In this document: positions 1 through 10,364 of the stretch, piece by piece
Position numbering within the stretch: the stretch's first letter is position 1
Layout: the number at the start of each line of letters is the position of its first letter
Assembly: GCA_963576735.1 (NCBI GenBank)
Contig: OY755190.1
Coordinates: 3,217,695-3,281,694, forward strand
Direction: 5' to 3'
Source: Bedellia somnulentella
Lineage: Eukaryota; Arthropoda; Insecta; Lepidoptera; Bedelliidae
Length of the DNA: 64,000 nucleotides
Notes under the pieces: generated by a model
Database searches by the model: none
The model's input: only the letters and a program-made list of their open reading frames with translations
Told to the model about the DNA's origin: nothing
Translations under genes and position numbers: made by a program

Positions 1-1
1 T

Positions 2-514
2 CACGAGGAGCAAATAAAACTTGACATTATAGCTTCACATCATTCTAATAATGATTTTAAAAACTTCTGGAAATCAACGAACAAACTCAAAGACAGATCT
101 GGCTTTCCTGTGAATGTTGACGGAGTTAGCGAACCTAAAAACATTGCTGAGCTGTTTAAAGAGCATTTTTCAGTGAAGTCATTGTTGGGTCCACCACAGT
201 CCTCCTCGGAAAGTAGTGACGAGAATCGGTTTGATGTTAATGGTATTATAGTAGTAGATAAGGACATTGAACATATAATAAGATACATGAAAAGGGGCAA
301 GTCTCCCGGACATGACGGCTTAAGTCTAGAACACTTACTGCATGCCGGCCCGAGAATAGTTGAGCTACTCACAGATCTTTACTCACTGTGTTTACGTCAT
401 GAATACCTACCACAGGAACTGATGAGGACGGTGGTGGTACCCATTGTAAAGAATAGGACTGGTAATGTTTCCGATAAGACTAAATACCGCCCGATTTCAC
501 TAGCCACGATACTT
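2..514 (+). pseudogene. Outer LINE ORF2, 5' fragment (linker and start of RT)
   Basis: This reading frame is open from base 2 to the junction at 514 and continues off the left edge. It encodes the region before the RT palm, with the GKSPGHDGLS and YRPISLAT signatures typical of LINE reverse transcriptases (RT motifs 0 to 2). It stops exactly where the inverted LINE begins. Its continuation is at 19490, where the downstream residues AKVFD follow directly. It is broken by the insertion and cannot make a working protein. Confidence 0.85.
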
Positions 515-533
515 AATAATAATAAATAATAAT

Positions 534-784
534 AAAAATTTATTCAGTTTTCAAAAGTACATAATATTCGTCTTAACCTAGTAAGTTATTTAAAGTACAA
601 AATATAACATTTTCCTGTTCCTGAGCTAGGTAATTTACCTGTATTTCAGGCAACAATAAACAAAAAAGGCTTAAACTATCAGTTTTCATATAATGGTATT
701 GGTAAGTAGTGTATAAATTATTATCAGACTCGATTGTATCTAACTAATTGTATTATTATGATAAAAAAATAAAAACATCTTATA
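534..784 (-). other. Inner LINE 3' UTR
   Basis: Non-coding, AT-rich sequence between the ORF2 stop at 785 and the tail at the outer junction. No gene is seen. The similar AATAATAATAAA start followed by a TTTATTTCAG-like stretch near 38540-38575 may be a 3'-end fragment of a related LINE. Confidence 0.6.
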
Positions 785-2254
785 TTAACTTATTATATTA
801 AGCAATTCCTCTGATTCCGTGTATGTAAGATTTAAAAGCCACGATTGAAGTTTTTTCTTGCATTCAAAGTTGTTTAAGTTATATAATACTAGTAATCTAT
901 TAATTTTATTATATAAGTATGGACCTAAAAATATAAAGAATCTATTTGTAATGGAAAATTTTGCACTATAAGTATTCAAACATACTATATCTTTTCGCCT
1001 CCTGTTTAGTGTATCAGGGTTGAAGTGTAAGCTGGCATGCTGCTTTAGAACAGTGAATAGAATAAAGAGCTGGCGCACAGTTAGCACTTTGCATTGTTTA
1101 TATAGTTCGGTAGTAGGGAAATAGAAAGGGCGCGCTGTGGCTACTTTAAGTAGCGCTCTTTGAGCTCGTTCCAGTTTTAACATAGTGGTAATGCCAGCAC
1201 CTCCCCAAGATTTTATGCAATAAGTCAGTAAGGATTGACCAAGCGCTTGATAGATTTGTTTTATTAAAGCGTAGTCACATATGTGTCTCAACTTTTTAAA
1301 TATTACTATAAGTTTTCTAATTCTATTACAGAGTGCATTAATATGGACCTTAAAAGTTAAAGTAACATCGAGAGTAATTCCAAGATATTTGATGTTAATT
1401 GCTTTGGAGATAGTTGAGCATGGGCATGGTGCGCTATCAGTGCAAGTGCGGTGATGTGCATAAAGCGGGGTATTAGCGAGTAATGGTGTAGAAGTGTTCC
1501 TTGCGAAAATCATATACATAGTTTTATCAGTGTTCAAGGACAGAAAATTATTAAAAAGCCAGTCATTCACAATACTAAAGCCAAATTGAGCGAATTTATA
1601 AGCTTCGTCTATTGTTTTTGCAGAAAAAAGTAAGGCTGTGTCATCTGCATATGAAACTATGGTGCCGTTATTAAGTTGGAGATTACATAGCTCATTAATA
1701 TAAATCAAAAATAGGCTGGGTCCTAAGATACTACCCTGAGGGACGCCATAGGGGTGGTTTTTTGAAAATGTGCTATAATTGTCTCCAATTTTTAGGCACT
1801 GAAGTCTATTACTAAGATAACTTTCAAATAATTTTAACTGAGTATCCCGAATGCCGATATTTTCTAATTTTCGCAATAAAATTGGAATTGAAATTGTATC
1901 AAAGGCTTTTTTGAGGTCGAGAAAAATCCCTATAACATGCATACCTTTGTCCAAATTTTGCACAATTTCATTTGTAAGGCAATGGACTGCGTCATCAGTA
2001 GATAACTTTTTACGGAAACCAAATTGACAACTTGAGAGAAAGGATATTTCATCTAAATATTTTATTAACCTACTGTTCATTATTTTTTCCAAAATTTTAG
2101 AGAAAGTGGGAAGAAGAGAAATCGGTCTGTAATTATTTGGTTGGTTTTTATCCCCCGATTTATAAATCGGAATAACCACAGCTTTTTTTAATGACTCGGG
2201 GAATATACCTTGAGACAAGCAATTTTGAAATATGAGAGTTAACGGAGGGGCTAG
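785..2254 (-). pseudogene. Inner LINE ORF2, 3' part: reverse transcriptase and C-terminus
   Basis: This is the carboxy-terminal half of the polymerase that starts at 18045. RT motif A is FLDLKKAFD, motif B GVPQGSILGP and the catalytic motif SYADDTALLF. The C-terminal region resembles that of the separate LINE at 41200-44142. Residues read upstream of 2254 belong to the Polinton inverted repeat. The frame joins that of the other half exactly once the duplicated 6 bp are counted only once, which dates the Polinton insertion to a time when this ORF was intact. Confidence 0.88.
2249..2254. repeat. Polinton target-site duplication, left
   Basis: GGCTAG directly abuts the left inverted repeat. The same six bases abut the right repeat at 16579-16584. 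On the LINE coding strand it covers the codons ..CTA GCC of ORF2. Confidence 0.97.
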
Positions 2255-2350
2255 AGTAGTAGGGTTATGGGAGTTCTGGCTCAACCCCCTCCACCCCCGC
2301 TTCTCTCCCCTCTCTCGGCTCAAAGTATTATCAAGGGCAGCAGACCCAAC

Positions 2351-2393
<43 letters not shown>

Positions 2394-2652
2394 TAGCCCC
2401 CCATTTGGAGCGATTGCGCTGGGTTTCAGAGCTGTATCTGTAAGCGTTTCAGAGATAAATAATCCTTTCCAAACCTCCTAGATGATTAGTAATCACCTCA
2501 TTAATGATGCCTCAGCTTCATGCTCAAAACTCATTAAGCTAATGCATCATTGTATTTGATTTCAATGTCTTAATCACCTACCTGACGTCATCCACATTCT
2601 AAACAAAACCCACTTTAACGAATACTAACATAATGTTTTAATGCTCAAGTCT

Positions 2653-2762
2653 CAAACATTCACGCTGTATATCCACGGAAGGGTAGGCAGAGGTACTACT
2701 ACTTCTAAACATCATATGACATTAACAACCGAGGTTCTGCCTAGTGAGCTATCACGGATGAT
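2653..2762 (-). repeat. SINE-B fragment inside left TIR
   Basis: Diverged and internally shortened copy of the tRNA-headed SINE seen complete at 49579-49925. It starts with the CATTCACGC...GGCAGAGGTACT tail and ends with the AGCTATCACGG head. The identical fragment is in the right TIR at 16071-16180. Confidence 0.75.
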
Positions 2763-2803
2763 TTAATATTTATTTTATATTGACTTATGATATTTCGCAT
2801 ATT

Positions 2804-3040
2804 ATGTAGGCTTAGAATAGCACTACCCCATTTCTTACTGCAGGTGTACTTAAGAGGCAACTAACGGTATTGGGGCTTTAAAGGGATTTTCGTGCGATGA
2901 GGTTGGAGGCCGCTCACAATAAAACTTTATTTCATCATCTGTTCCCCATTCAACTTTCCAAAAGTGGCTAAAGTATTTTTAATTCCTTAGCTCTGGCTAC
3001 CCCTTCTAGAGATTTATAGTCGTGAGCATATTTATGTATG
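2804..3040 (+). repeat. Repeat A copy inside left TIR
   Basis: Copy of the family that runs from GGCTTAGAATAGCACTACCCC through AAGAGGCAACTAACGGTATTG to TATAGTCGTGAGCATA. Its mirror is at 15793-16029. It is a host repeat captured by the Polinton repeat. Confidence 0.85.
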
Positions 3041-3384
3041 ATGTATCTATATAAATTACTTATACTTATAATAACTTATTCGTTCTGTCTATCCAATACA
3101 ATATTATCATTTTCCACACTTCACAATTTTTATATATAAATTCATCATATTGCGGCTACTTGATTAATTAAACAAGTGTGCGAATACGTATCTCATCATT
3201 TTTTGAAAACATACGTAGTCTACCTACTCTTTCTCATAATATGGAAGTCTTATCGGAACTTTATCGAAATAGTTAACGATATTAGTTATCAAATACTCAT
3301 TAACATGCTAAAGTCCTGTTTGTCAATCAACAATATTAAGAAACGAGAAAATCAACATCTTTATCACAATTGCATCACTACGAG

Positions 3385-3420
3385 TATATAACATGGTCAG
3401 ACAATAGATTCTTCATATTG
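3385..3420 (+). promoter_or_regulatory. Possible core promoter of the TIR gene, left copy
   Basis: A TATATAAC box at about 3385-3392 lies some 100 bp before the ATG at 3492, and a TTCATA start-like element follows at about 3410. The same arrangement is mirrored in the right TIR near 15413-15448. This is inference from motif and spacing. Confidence 0.4.
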
Positions 3421-3491
3421 CGTTGATAGTGACCCGTTACTACTACTCTCCTTTGCTCGTACAAGTGAATACAACACCTCCACTACAAACT

Positions 3492-4197
3492 ATGGAAGTA
3501 AGTATATCTTAACACATTATTTTATTGTATTGTTAATATATTTTCGCTATAATACTATTGTGTTAAACGTAGTTGATGGATCCTGGAACCCGTATATGAC
3601 ATTGTACATGTATGTATCTTATGTGTATGCTATAAAGATTCCAAACCATAAAGTGTTAACAGTGGGTAACCTTATCTAATAATGTTTGTTATTTGCTATT
3701 TGTTTTAGACATCACATTGTGCCGACATCATAGATGAAACGTTGGTGGAGAATACTTTTAAAACCTATTACTATGGTTTGTCGGACGAAGAAACATCTCT
3801 ACCACCGCCTTCATACTCCACGAAGAAACGAAAGCATTCAGCACTCGAACACTCGATTGATGAGTTTTTCGAAGAAAATAAAAAGAAGAAAACGAACTGC
3901 TCATCTACTGTTGGTCGGGCCACAAAAGACGGCGGAATGTCATATGTTTCGTCAAATCGAAATGATGCAGCGAATGCCACACATATGATTAAAATTGAAA
4001 TATTCGATCTTAAAAAGACAGCAAACATCGATCAACAAAATCAATGGAAATACGCCGACGTGCGGCTTAAGTATTATGTGGAACCGACAAAAAATTCGAA
4101 TCACCAAAGAGTTCGAGAAGTAATATATAACATAACGAAAGAAATTTCAGAAATACCAAACGTTAAAAAATATCACTTTTCTAATAAAAATTCTTAA
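3492..4197 (+). CDS. TIR-encoded protein of unknown function, 164 aa, two exons (left copy)
   Basis: Exon 1 (3492-3497) is only ATG GAA, followed by a perfect GTAAGT donor. The 211-bp intron ends in TGTTTTAG, and exon 2 is 3709-4197. The join keeps the frame and replaces an otherwise missing start, since exon 2 has no usable early ATG. The product is hydrophilic with two basic clusters that look like nuclear localisation signals (TKKRKH near residue 42 and NKKKKT near residue 60), an acidic patch (SDEET) and a more structured C-terminal half. I recognise no known domain. The gene lies wholly inside the inverted repeat, so the element carries two identical, divergently placed copies. A nuclear, possibly DNA-binding or regulatory role is a guess. 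Confidence 0.75.
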
Positions 4198-4312
4198 TGT
4201 TAAATACGTTAAATAATATTAAACTTAATAACGCCTTACTTAAGTATTTTTCATTAACAAATTGAATTACTCATTAGTCATATCATTAGCTAACACAGTG
4301 TTAGTAACAAAT

Positions 4313-4341
4313 ATAAAAGGTCTGTAGGTTACCTTTCAATC
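4313..4341 (+). promoter_or_regulatory. Core promoter of the Polinton DNA polymerase gene
   Basis: A strong TATAAAAG box at 4313-4320 is followed about 25 bp later by a TCAATC initiator-like sequence (around 4336-4341), about 60 bp before the ATG at 4400. Spacing fits an arthropod TATA-plus-initiator promoter. Confidence 0.6.
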
Positions 4342-4399
4342 ATTATTACATTTTTAAACGAAGATAGTAACATCACTCTTGTATAGTACTGTTATCCAA

Positions 4400-7300
4400 A
4401 TGGAATCTAACAACAGGAATAATGGAAGGAATTGCTTTGGAGAAGATCAATGTCTCATCGATGAGTATCTGGTCGACTTATGTATAGAGGCTGAAGAAAA
4501 TATACGTAACCAGCAGAGTTTATCACCAATATATGACCGTTTCTATGATGCTGATTTGGTTGAACTTTGTATGGAAATCGAAAAAAGGTAAAATTCTTTA
4601 TAATTATCTTCGACTTTAAGTTTTTGAAATGGTATTTATATTTACTTATGTTTTGTTTATCTTAATAGGGAAATGGTACAAAATGGAACAGGGTTAAAGC
4701 GTCTTCGTATAAACAGTGGAGAAGAAAATAAAGAAGATATGAAGAAACGTCGCCTTGATGAACCCTCTACATCAGCTGAAATCAACCCTACATCAGTTGA
4801 TGCTAACTGTGAGATGAAGTTTTGTGAAGTATGTCATATTAACGTCAAAAAAAGGTATTTAAGCAATCATTTAAAGAGTAACTTACATAAAAATAATACG
4901 CAGAAAATTCATAATTTTTTTTCAAATGTTAAACTGATTGAAACTGCATTTGGTAAGAGAATTTATACTTATAGAATAACTTCACCTTCTTCTGAAACAG
5001 AATTTCTTACTATAGAGTCTTTTATAAACGCAATAACACATATATTATTACACTTATTTCATGAAAACGTACAGTCGCTTAAATCCTTTAAAGTAAATTT
5101 CATATTACATGCTATCTTTATACAACAAACCAAAGATTTAACTAATGCATTTGATTTTCAAACCACCAACTATATTATTAATGAATCAGAAGATATTTCA
5201 ATTTTCATTAATAAAATCAAAGATACTTTTGCGTGTAAAATAAGTGAATTTGAGAGAAAGGATAGTGGTTGGAGTCTTAAAAATCTCATTAGTATTGATA
5301 TGAATATAAATAAATATAATCCTCTACGAGGATCTTCTTTTATAGATTTACCTCTTGATATTAAACTTAAAAAAGCTGTTATTAATGTAAAAAACAACGA
5401 TATTTATTGTTTTAAATGGGCGATACTATCAGCTTTATACCCTGTGAACAAAAATAGCGATCGAGTGAGCTCCTATGCAGACAAACAAACTTGTTTAAAA
5501 TTTAATGGTGTAGAATTTCCCGTTAAATTAACAGACATAAACAAAATTGAAAAGTTGAATAATATAAGTGTTAACGTTTTTGGACTAGAATATAATTCTT
5601 CAGCAAAAAAACATAATGTGGTAGGACCTTTATATTTCACTAAATGTAGAAAAGCAATCCATATAAATTTACTATATACAACGGAAGGCAGTAATGGGCA
5701 TTATAGTTATATTAAAAATTTATCCCGATTAGTAAGTAGTCAGCTTACTTTGAAAAATGGAGCCGTACACATATGTGATGGATGCCTTTTGTACTTTTAT
5801 ACTAATGAAGCACTTGAAAATCATCATTTAAATGATTGTAAACATATACGTTGTGATCTTCCTACCCAGGGAACATTTAAGAAAAATAGATTTTTACAAA
5901 ATGTCCCTAGTAACGAATTGTGTTTTGATAATTATGATAAAAAACTAAAAGTTCCGTTTATAATTTATGCTGATTTTGAATCATTCCTAAGGCCAATCGA
6001 ATCTTGTTCTAATAACCCAAACCTATCTTCCACTAGCAATGTTCAAAGACACGATGTTTATAGTTTTGGTTATTATATGAAATGTTCATATAACCAAAGT
6101 TTATCCAAATATGTAACTTACACTGGAGAGGATTGTGCAAAAGTTTTCATGACATATTTGTATGAGGACATTAAAAATATAAGTACGAAATTGAGTTTTC
6201 AAAAGAGTCCCCACGAGCTTACCGAATCAAACATAAATTTAATTAATAGCACAAGTAACTGTCACATTTGTGAGTTAGAAATAACTTCAGAAAAGTATAT
6301 AGATTATGATTGGCGAACAGGATCTTTCTTAGGTATATGTCACGAAAATTGTAGTAAACATTTTCATAAAGTTTCATTCATACCTATTGTGTTACATAAC
6401 TTAAGTAACTATGATGCTCATTTCATAGTCCACGCATTAAATTTTAAAGAAGGTGATATACAAATTATACCTCAAAATAAGGAAAAGTATATTTCATTTT
6501 CTAAAGTCTTAAATATAAACGGAAAGCAAATAAGTTTAAGGTTTATCGATTCATTTAAATTTTTGGCAAGTAGCTTAAGTTCACTAGCAAATAATTTAAA
6601 TAAAGAACAATTTGTTGAGCTTAAAAATGAGTATCCATTAGATGTAGATTTTAATTTATTAAGAAGAAAAGGTATTTTCCCTTATGAATATGTAACTAAT
6701 TTTGAAACTTTAAAATTGAAATCTTTACCAGATATTGAACATTTCTACAGTTCTCTTACCAATGCAAGTATAACTTTAGATGAATATTCTCATGCTAATG
6801 CAGTTTGGGTTAACTTCAAATGTTGTACATTGAGTGATTACTCTAATTTATATTTGAAAACTGATGTTTTACTACTATGTGACATATTTGAAAATTTTAG
6901 AAGTGTTTGTTTAAGCACATATAATTTAGATCCTGCTCATTATTATACCGCCCCCGGTCTAAGTTGGGATGCAATGCTAAAATATACAGGAGTTCGACTT
7001 GAACTACTAACAGATTTTAATAAAATTGCTTTTGTAAAGAGCGGAATCAGAGGTGGAGTATCTCAATGTAGTAATCGTTATGCTAAGGCTAATAACCCAT
7101 ATATGAAGAACTACAACAAAAACGAAGTCACATCCTATTTATGTTATTTAGATGCTAATAACTTGTACGGTTGGGCTATGTCTCAATATTTACCAGCTTC
7201 AGATTTTGAATGGGTAGACCCTAGCATAGATTTTAATTTATCAGACACGTCTAATATTGGGTATATATTAGAAGTAGACTTAGAGTACCCTGAAACTCTT

Positions 7301-8368
7301 CATGATTTACACTCAGATTTTCCTTTATGTCCTGAAAATATTTGTGTTGGTGAATGTAATGATAAGAAGCTTGTATTAAATTTAAATAATAAAATTAAGT
7401 ATGTAATACACTATAGAAATCTTTTACAATGTTTGGAAATGGGTATGCTTCTGAAAAAAGTGTATAGAGTTTTAAAATTTAAGCAGAGTCCGTGGTTAAA
7501 AGAATACATAAAATTAAATACTGATAAACGAATGCTAGCACGTTCAGATTTTGAAAAAGATTTCTATAAATTAATGAACAATTCTATTTTTGGGAAGACA
7601 ATGGAGAATATTGAAAAAAGAGTTAATGTTAAGTTACTTACACACTGGGAAAATCATGGTAAAATTCAAGGAGCTCAAAGTATGATTGCGCGCCCTGAAT
7701 TTCACAGCCTCTCAATATTCTCTGAAAGTCTCGTTGCAGTTCAATTACAAAAAACTAAATTATTTTATAACAAACCCATTTATTTAGGTTTTTGTATTTT
7801 AGATATATCAAAAACTTTAATGTATAACTTTCATTATAAATATATGTGTAAAAAGTTTAGCAATTTAAAATTATTATATACTGATACTGATAGTTTAGTT
7901 TACCAGATATTTTGTGCAGATTATTACAAAGAAATTCGGTCTGATCTTGTTCAATACTTTGACACTTCTGATTATCCTGAGAATAATATTTATCAATTTC
8001 CACTAATCAATAAGAAAAAAATAGGATATTTCAAAGATGAGACTAATGGTCGAATTTTTAATGAATTTGTAGGTTTAAGATCAAAGATGTATGCAATGGA
8101 CATTGATAACATGTCTGTGACTAAAGCCAAAGGTGTTAATAAAACTGTAACAAAGAGTTTGAAAATGGAAAATTATAAATCTTGTTTGTTTAATAAAAAT
8201 ATTCAACATGCTGAGATGTATAGATTTAAGTCAATTAAACATGTAATTTTTACACAAAAAATTAATAAAATAAGTTTATCGTATAATGATACTAAACGTT
8301 ATATTATACCTGATTCGACTGATACTTTAGCATGGGGGCACTATAGTATAAGACCAGAAGCGGTATAG
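4400..8368 (+). CDS. POLB: Protein-primed family B DNA polymerase, 1295 aa, two exons
   Basis: Exon 1 is 4400-4587 and exon 2 is 4669-8368. The 81-bp intron begins GTAAAA and ends TTAATAG, and splicing joins the two frames with a shared AGG codon. The N-terminal third carries two C2H2-like fingers (CEVCHINVKKRYLSNH near residue 115 and CDGCLLYFYTNEALENH near 430). The exonuclease follows: ExoI YADFESF near 497, ExoII HNLSNYDAHF near 645, ExoIII YLKTDVLLL near 795. The TAPGLSWDAML motif of protein-primed enzymes is near 830. Polymerase motifs are A DANNLYGWAM near 889, B KLMNNSIFGK near 1031 and C YTDTDS near 1133. All catalytic acids are present, so it should replicate the linear element from its ends. 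Size is normal for Polinton PolB. Confidence 0.95.
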
Positions 8369-8420
8369 TTATTTAATTATTGTAACCTATTGTAAATTAG
8401 ATGTTTGTTGTATACTTAAG

Positions 8421-8428
8421 CTAATAAA
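8421..8428 (+). terminator. Polyadenylation signal after PolB
   Basis: TAATAAAC lies about 55 bp after the PolB stop codon, in the 196-bp gap before the ATPase gene. Confidence 0.5.
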
Positions 8429-8564
8429 CTGATTTGTAAACAAAAATATTTCTTTTCCTCATTTCCTTCATATACACGCTAAATTTTTTTTATTAAACAT
8501 TAATCGATCACCTCTCGAAAGCAATATACGTAGTCTATTAAGTCAAAACATAAAGTAAAATAAA

Positions 8565-9200
8565 ATGTTTCATTTCCAACATCCTTTTACTTCAATTGTA
8601 GCTGGTCCAAGTAGTTGTGGAAAAACTGTTTTTGTCCATAATTTTTTAAAACACATGCATCACATATGTAATGTCCAATTCAAAAACATTGTTTGGTGTT
8701 ATGATGAAATGCAACCATTGTATAACCTAAGTGGAGTGAAATATCATCAAGGTTTACCTGATTTAAATATGTTTGATGGAAAACTACCTCAGCTTATAAT
8801 AGTTGATGATCTGATGAGAGAAACGGATGGTCGTATTGTAGATATTTTTACAAAAGGTAGTCATCACCGCAATCTAAGCATATTTTATATAACGCAGAAT
8901 CTCTTTCATCAAGGTAAAGGACAACGTGATATTTCATTGAATTGTAACTACATTATTTATTTTAAAAATCCAAGAGACAAAACACAAGTTAGATACCTCG
9001 CTCGTCAACTATCACCTGAAAACCCCAAATTTGTTGAAGATGCTTACAAAGATGCAACGAGTCACCCATATGGTTATCTTATGATCGATTTAAAACAAAA
9101 CACCAATGAATCGTTTAGATTTAAATCAAATATTTTTTTAAATGAATATACTATTTGTTACATACCTAAAAATAAATATAAAAGGAGTGGTATTCGATAA
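8565..9200 (+). CDS. ATP: Genome-packaging ATPase (FtsK/HerA-type), 211 aa
   Basis: The Walker A motif GPSSCGKT is at residues 14-21 and the Walker B motif LIIVDD at 77-82. FYITQNLFHQ at 107-116 follows in the position of the sensor region. These define the A32-like packaging ATPase that pumps DNA into the capsid in Polintons, adintoviruses and virophages. Length is normal for the family. It begins 196 bp after PolB and ends 20 bp before the next gene, on the same strand. No damage is visible. Confidence 0.93.
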   Translation: MFHFQHPFTSIVAGPSSCGKTVFVHNFLKHMHHICNVQFKNIVWCYDEMQPLYNLSGVKYHQGLPDLNMFDGKLPQLIIVDDLMRETDGRIVDIFTKGSHHRNLSIFYITQNLFHQGKGQRDISLNCNYIIYFKNPRDKTQVRYLARQLSPENPKFVEDAYKDATSHPYGYLMIDLKQNTNESFRFKSNIFLNEYTICYIPKNKYKRSGIR

Positions 9201-9220
9201 GAGTTTATCATTTTTAAAAT

Positions 9221-9547
9221 ATGAAAGCACGAGTAAGGACATATAAAAAGTTTATTCATGCACTACATTTATTGGAACCCAAATACCGCAAAGTATTGTT
9301 ACAAGCCTGTTGTACTAAAAAAATAAATTGTATCTGTGAATGTATTTATAACATATTAAAAGGGAATATTCCTTTGAAGTCTGAAGTAAAAAAAAAACTT
9401 ACTAAGTATAAAACTATACTCAGAAAATTAGTTAAAAGAGGAAAAAACATTTCAAGAAAACACATTTTGATACAAAAAGGTGGTGCATTTTTACCTATTA
9501 TTTTGAGTTCCGTTTTATCATCAATATTAAAATCTTTTACACCCTAA
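9221..9547 (+). CDS. Small basic protein with hydrophobic C-terminal helix, 108 aa
   Basis: The protein is strongly basic (many Lys and Arg, plus five Cys in the first half), and its last 25 residues contain GGAFLPIILSSVLSSIL, which would form an amphipathic or membrane-active helix. It lies between the ATPase and a 270-residue gene, with gaps of 20 and 4 bp. Small proteins of this kind recur next to the ATPase in insect Polintons. By analogy with adenovirus core and minor proteins it may bind DNA or membranes in the virion, but that is inference and I cannot name it. Confidence 0.72.
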   Translation: MKARVRTYKKFIHALHLLEPKYRKVLLQACCTKKINCICECIYNILKGNIPLKSEVKKKLTKYKTILRKLVKRGKNISRKHILIQKGGAFLPIILSSVLSSILKSFTP

Positions 9548-9551
9548 TAAA

Positions 9552-10364
9552 ATGGAAAATGCTAAAAAAATGATATTAGTCGAACCAGAAGTCATAGAAA
9601 AATTAAAAGCAGGAAGCAGTACTACTAATGTTAGTAATTTATCACTTCTTGATGAAGAAATGCATAAAATATTGAACAAAAAGATGGAAGACCGTGAAAA
9701 ATGGCCACTTTATTTACAAACATTACAAAGGTATTTATACTTTATAAACAAAGAACGACAACCTGTAGAAATACCGATTCTATCCTTAAACGAGCAGAAT
9801 TGTATAGATAACCAAACAAAACCTGAGACTACCTCAGATACACCAGAAAAAAATGCTATGAAGAATCAGGAGAAAAATATTTTTGAAACTGAAAGATTGG
9901 ATGGAAATGTAAACATTAGTACTAAATTAAAGAACTTATATGATAAGACTCAAATACTTCAGTTAATACCAAAAACATATAAAATAAAGGGTGAATTGTT
10001 ATTAGACGTTCTTTTAAATAATAAAGACAAGGTTACTTGGAATAAACAGGGAACAGTGTTTATCAATAATAAAGAAATTTATAAAAGTAATATAGTTGAC
10101 TTAGTAAACGATGTGTTAAGACCACTTAAAAATAGCTCCCCTAGTGGATGGGTAGATTTTATTATACTTTTAAAAGATTTACAGGTACCTATGAGTTATA
10201 TAGGAAATGCAAAGAGAGCAACTGTCATAAAGGTTTTAAACAGCACACCGGAAAGTGCACCTGAGGCGAACACCACAAACAGTCTATGTTCTACACCCAC
10301 TTCAGTAGACAAAGACATTAAAAGAGTCAAACGTACACACGATTGGAATAAATGGACCCCTTAA
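9552..10364 (+). CDS. Conserved Polinton protein of unknown function, 270 aa
   Basis: The N-terminal part is helical (EKLKAG and DEEMHKILNKK, with a tryptophan at KWPLYL). The middle is a low-complexity linker, then comes a compact domain at about residues 125-230 with the motif SPSGWVDFIILLKDL. The C-terminal tail is Ser/Thr-rich and basic. I recognise the arrangement as one seen in other invertebrate Polintons but do not know a function. It starts 4 bp after the previous stop and overlaps the integrase start by 13 bp in another frame, so the genes are packed as tightly as in a virus. Confidence 0.72.
   Translation: MENAKKMILVEPEVIEKLKAGSSTTNVSNLSLLDEEMHKILNKKMEDREKWPLYLQTLQRYLYFINKERQPVEIPILSLNEQNCIDNQTKPETTSDTPEKNAMKNQEKNIFETERLDGNVNISTKLKNLYDKTQILQLIPKTYKIKGELLLDVLLNNKDKVTWNKQGTVFINNKEIYKSNIVDLVNDVLRPLKNSSPSGWVDFIILLKDLQVPMSYIGNAKRATVIKVLNSTPESAPEANTTNSLCSTPTSVDKDIKRVKRTHDWNKWTP

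Larger units (their letters stand above)
2255..4216 (+). repeat. Polinton left terminal inverted repeat, 1,962 bp
   Basis: This matches the reverse complement of 14617-16578 position for position (x pairs with 18833 minus x), with the same total length. The only difference I found is at 2458 (A here, C-equivalent in the partner at 16375). The repeat holds a run of 37 A at 2353-2389, two SINE-like insertions (2653-2762 and 2804-3040) and a two-exon gene (3492-4197). The inner edge is sharp: ...AAATAA is shared, then the sequences diverge. Confidence 0.96.

Noticed and set aside
3176..3391. 71-codon frame in the left TIR (mirrored at 15442-15657)
   Set aside because: AT-rich, no motif, starts with a non-ATG codon, and overlaps the promoter region of the spliced TIR gene.
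3734..4028. Alternative frames overlapping exon 2 of the TIR gene on both strands
   Set aside because: Shadows of the spliced gene; they have no motif and no start signal of their own.
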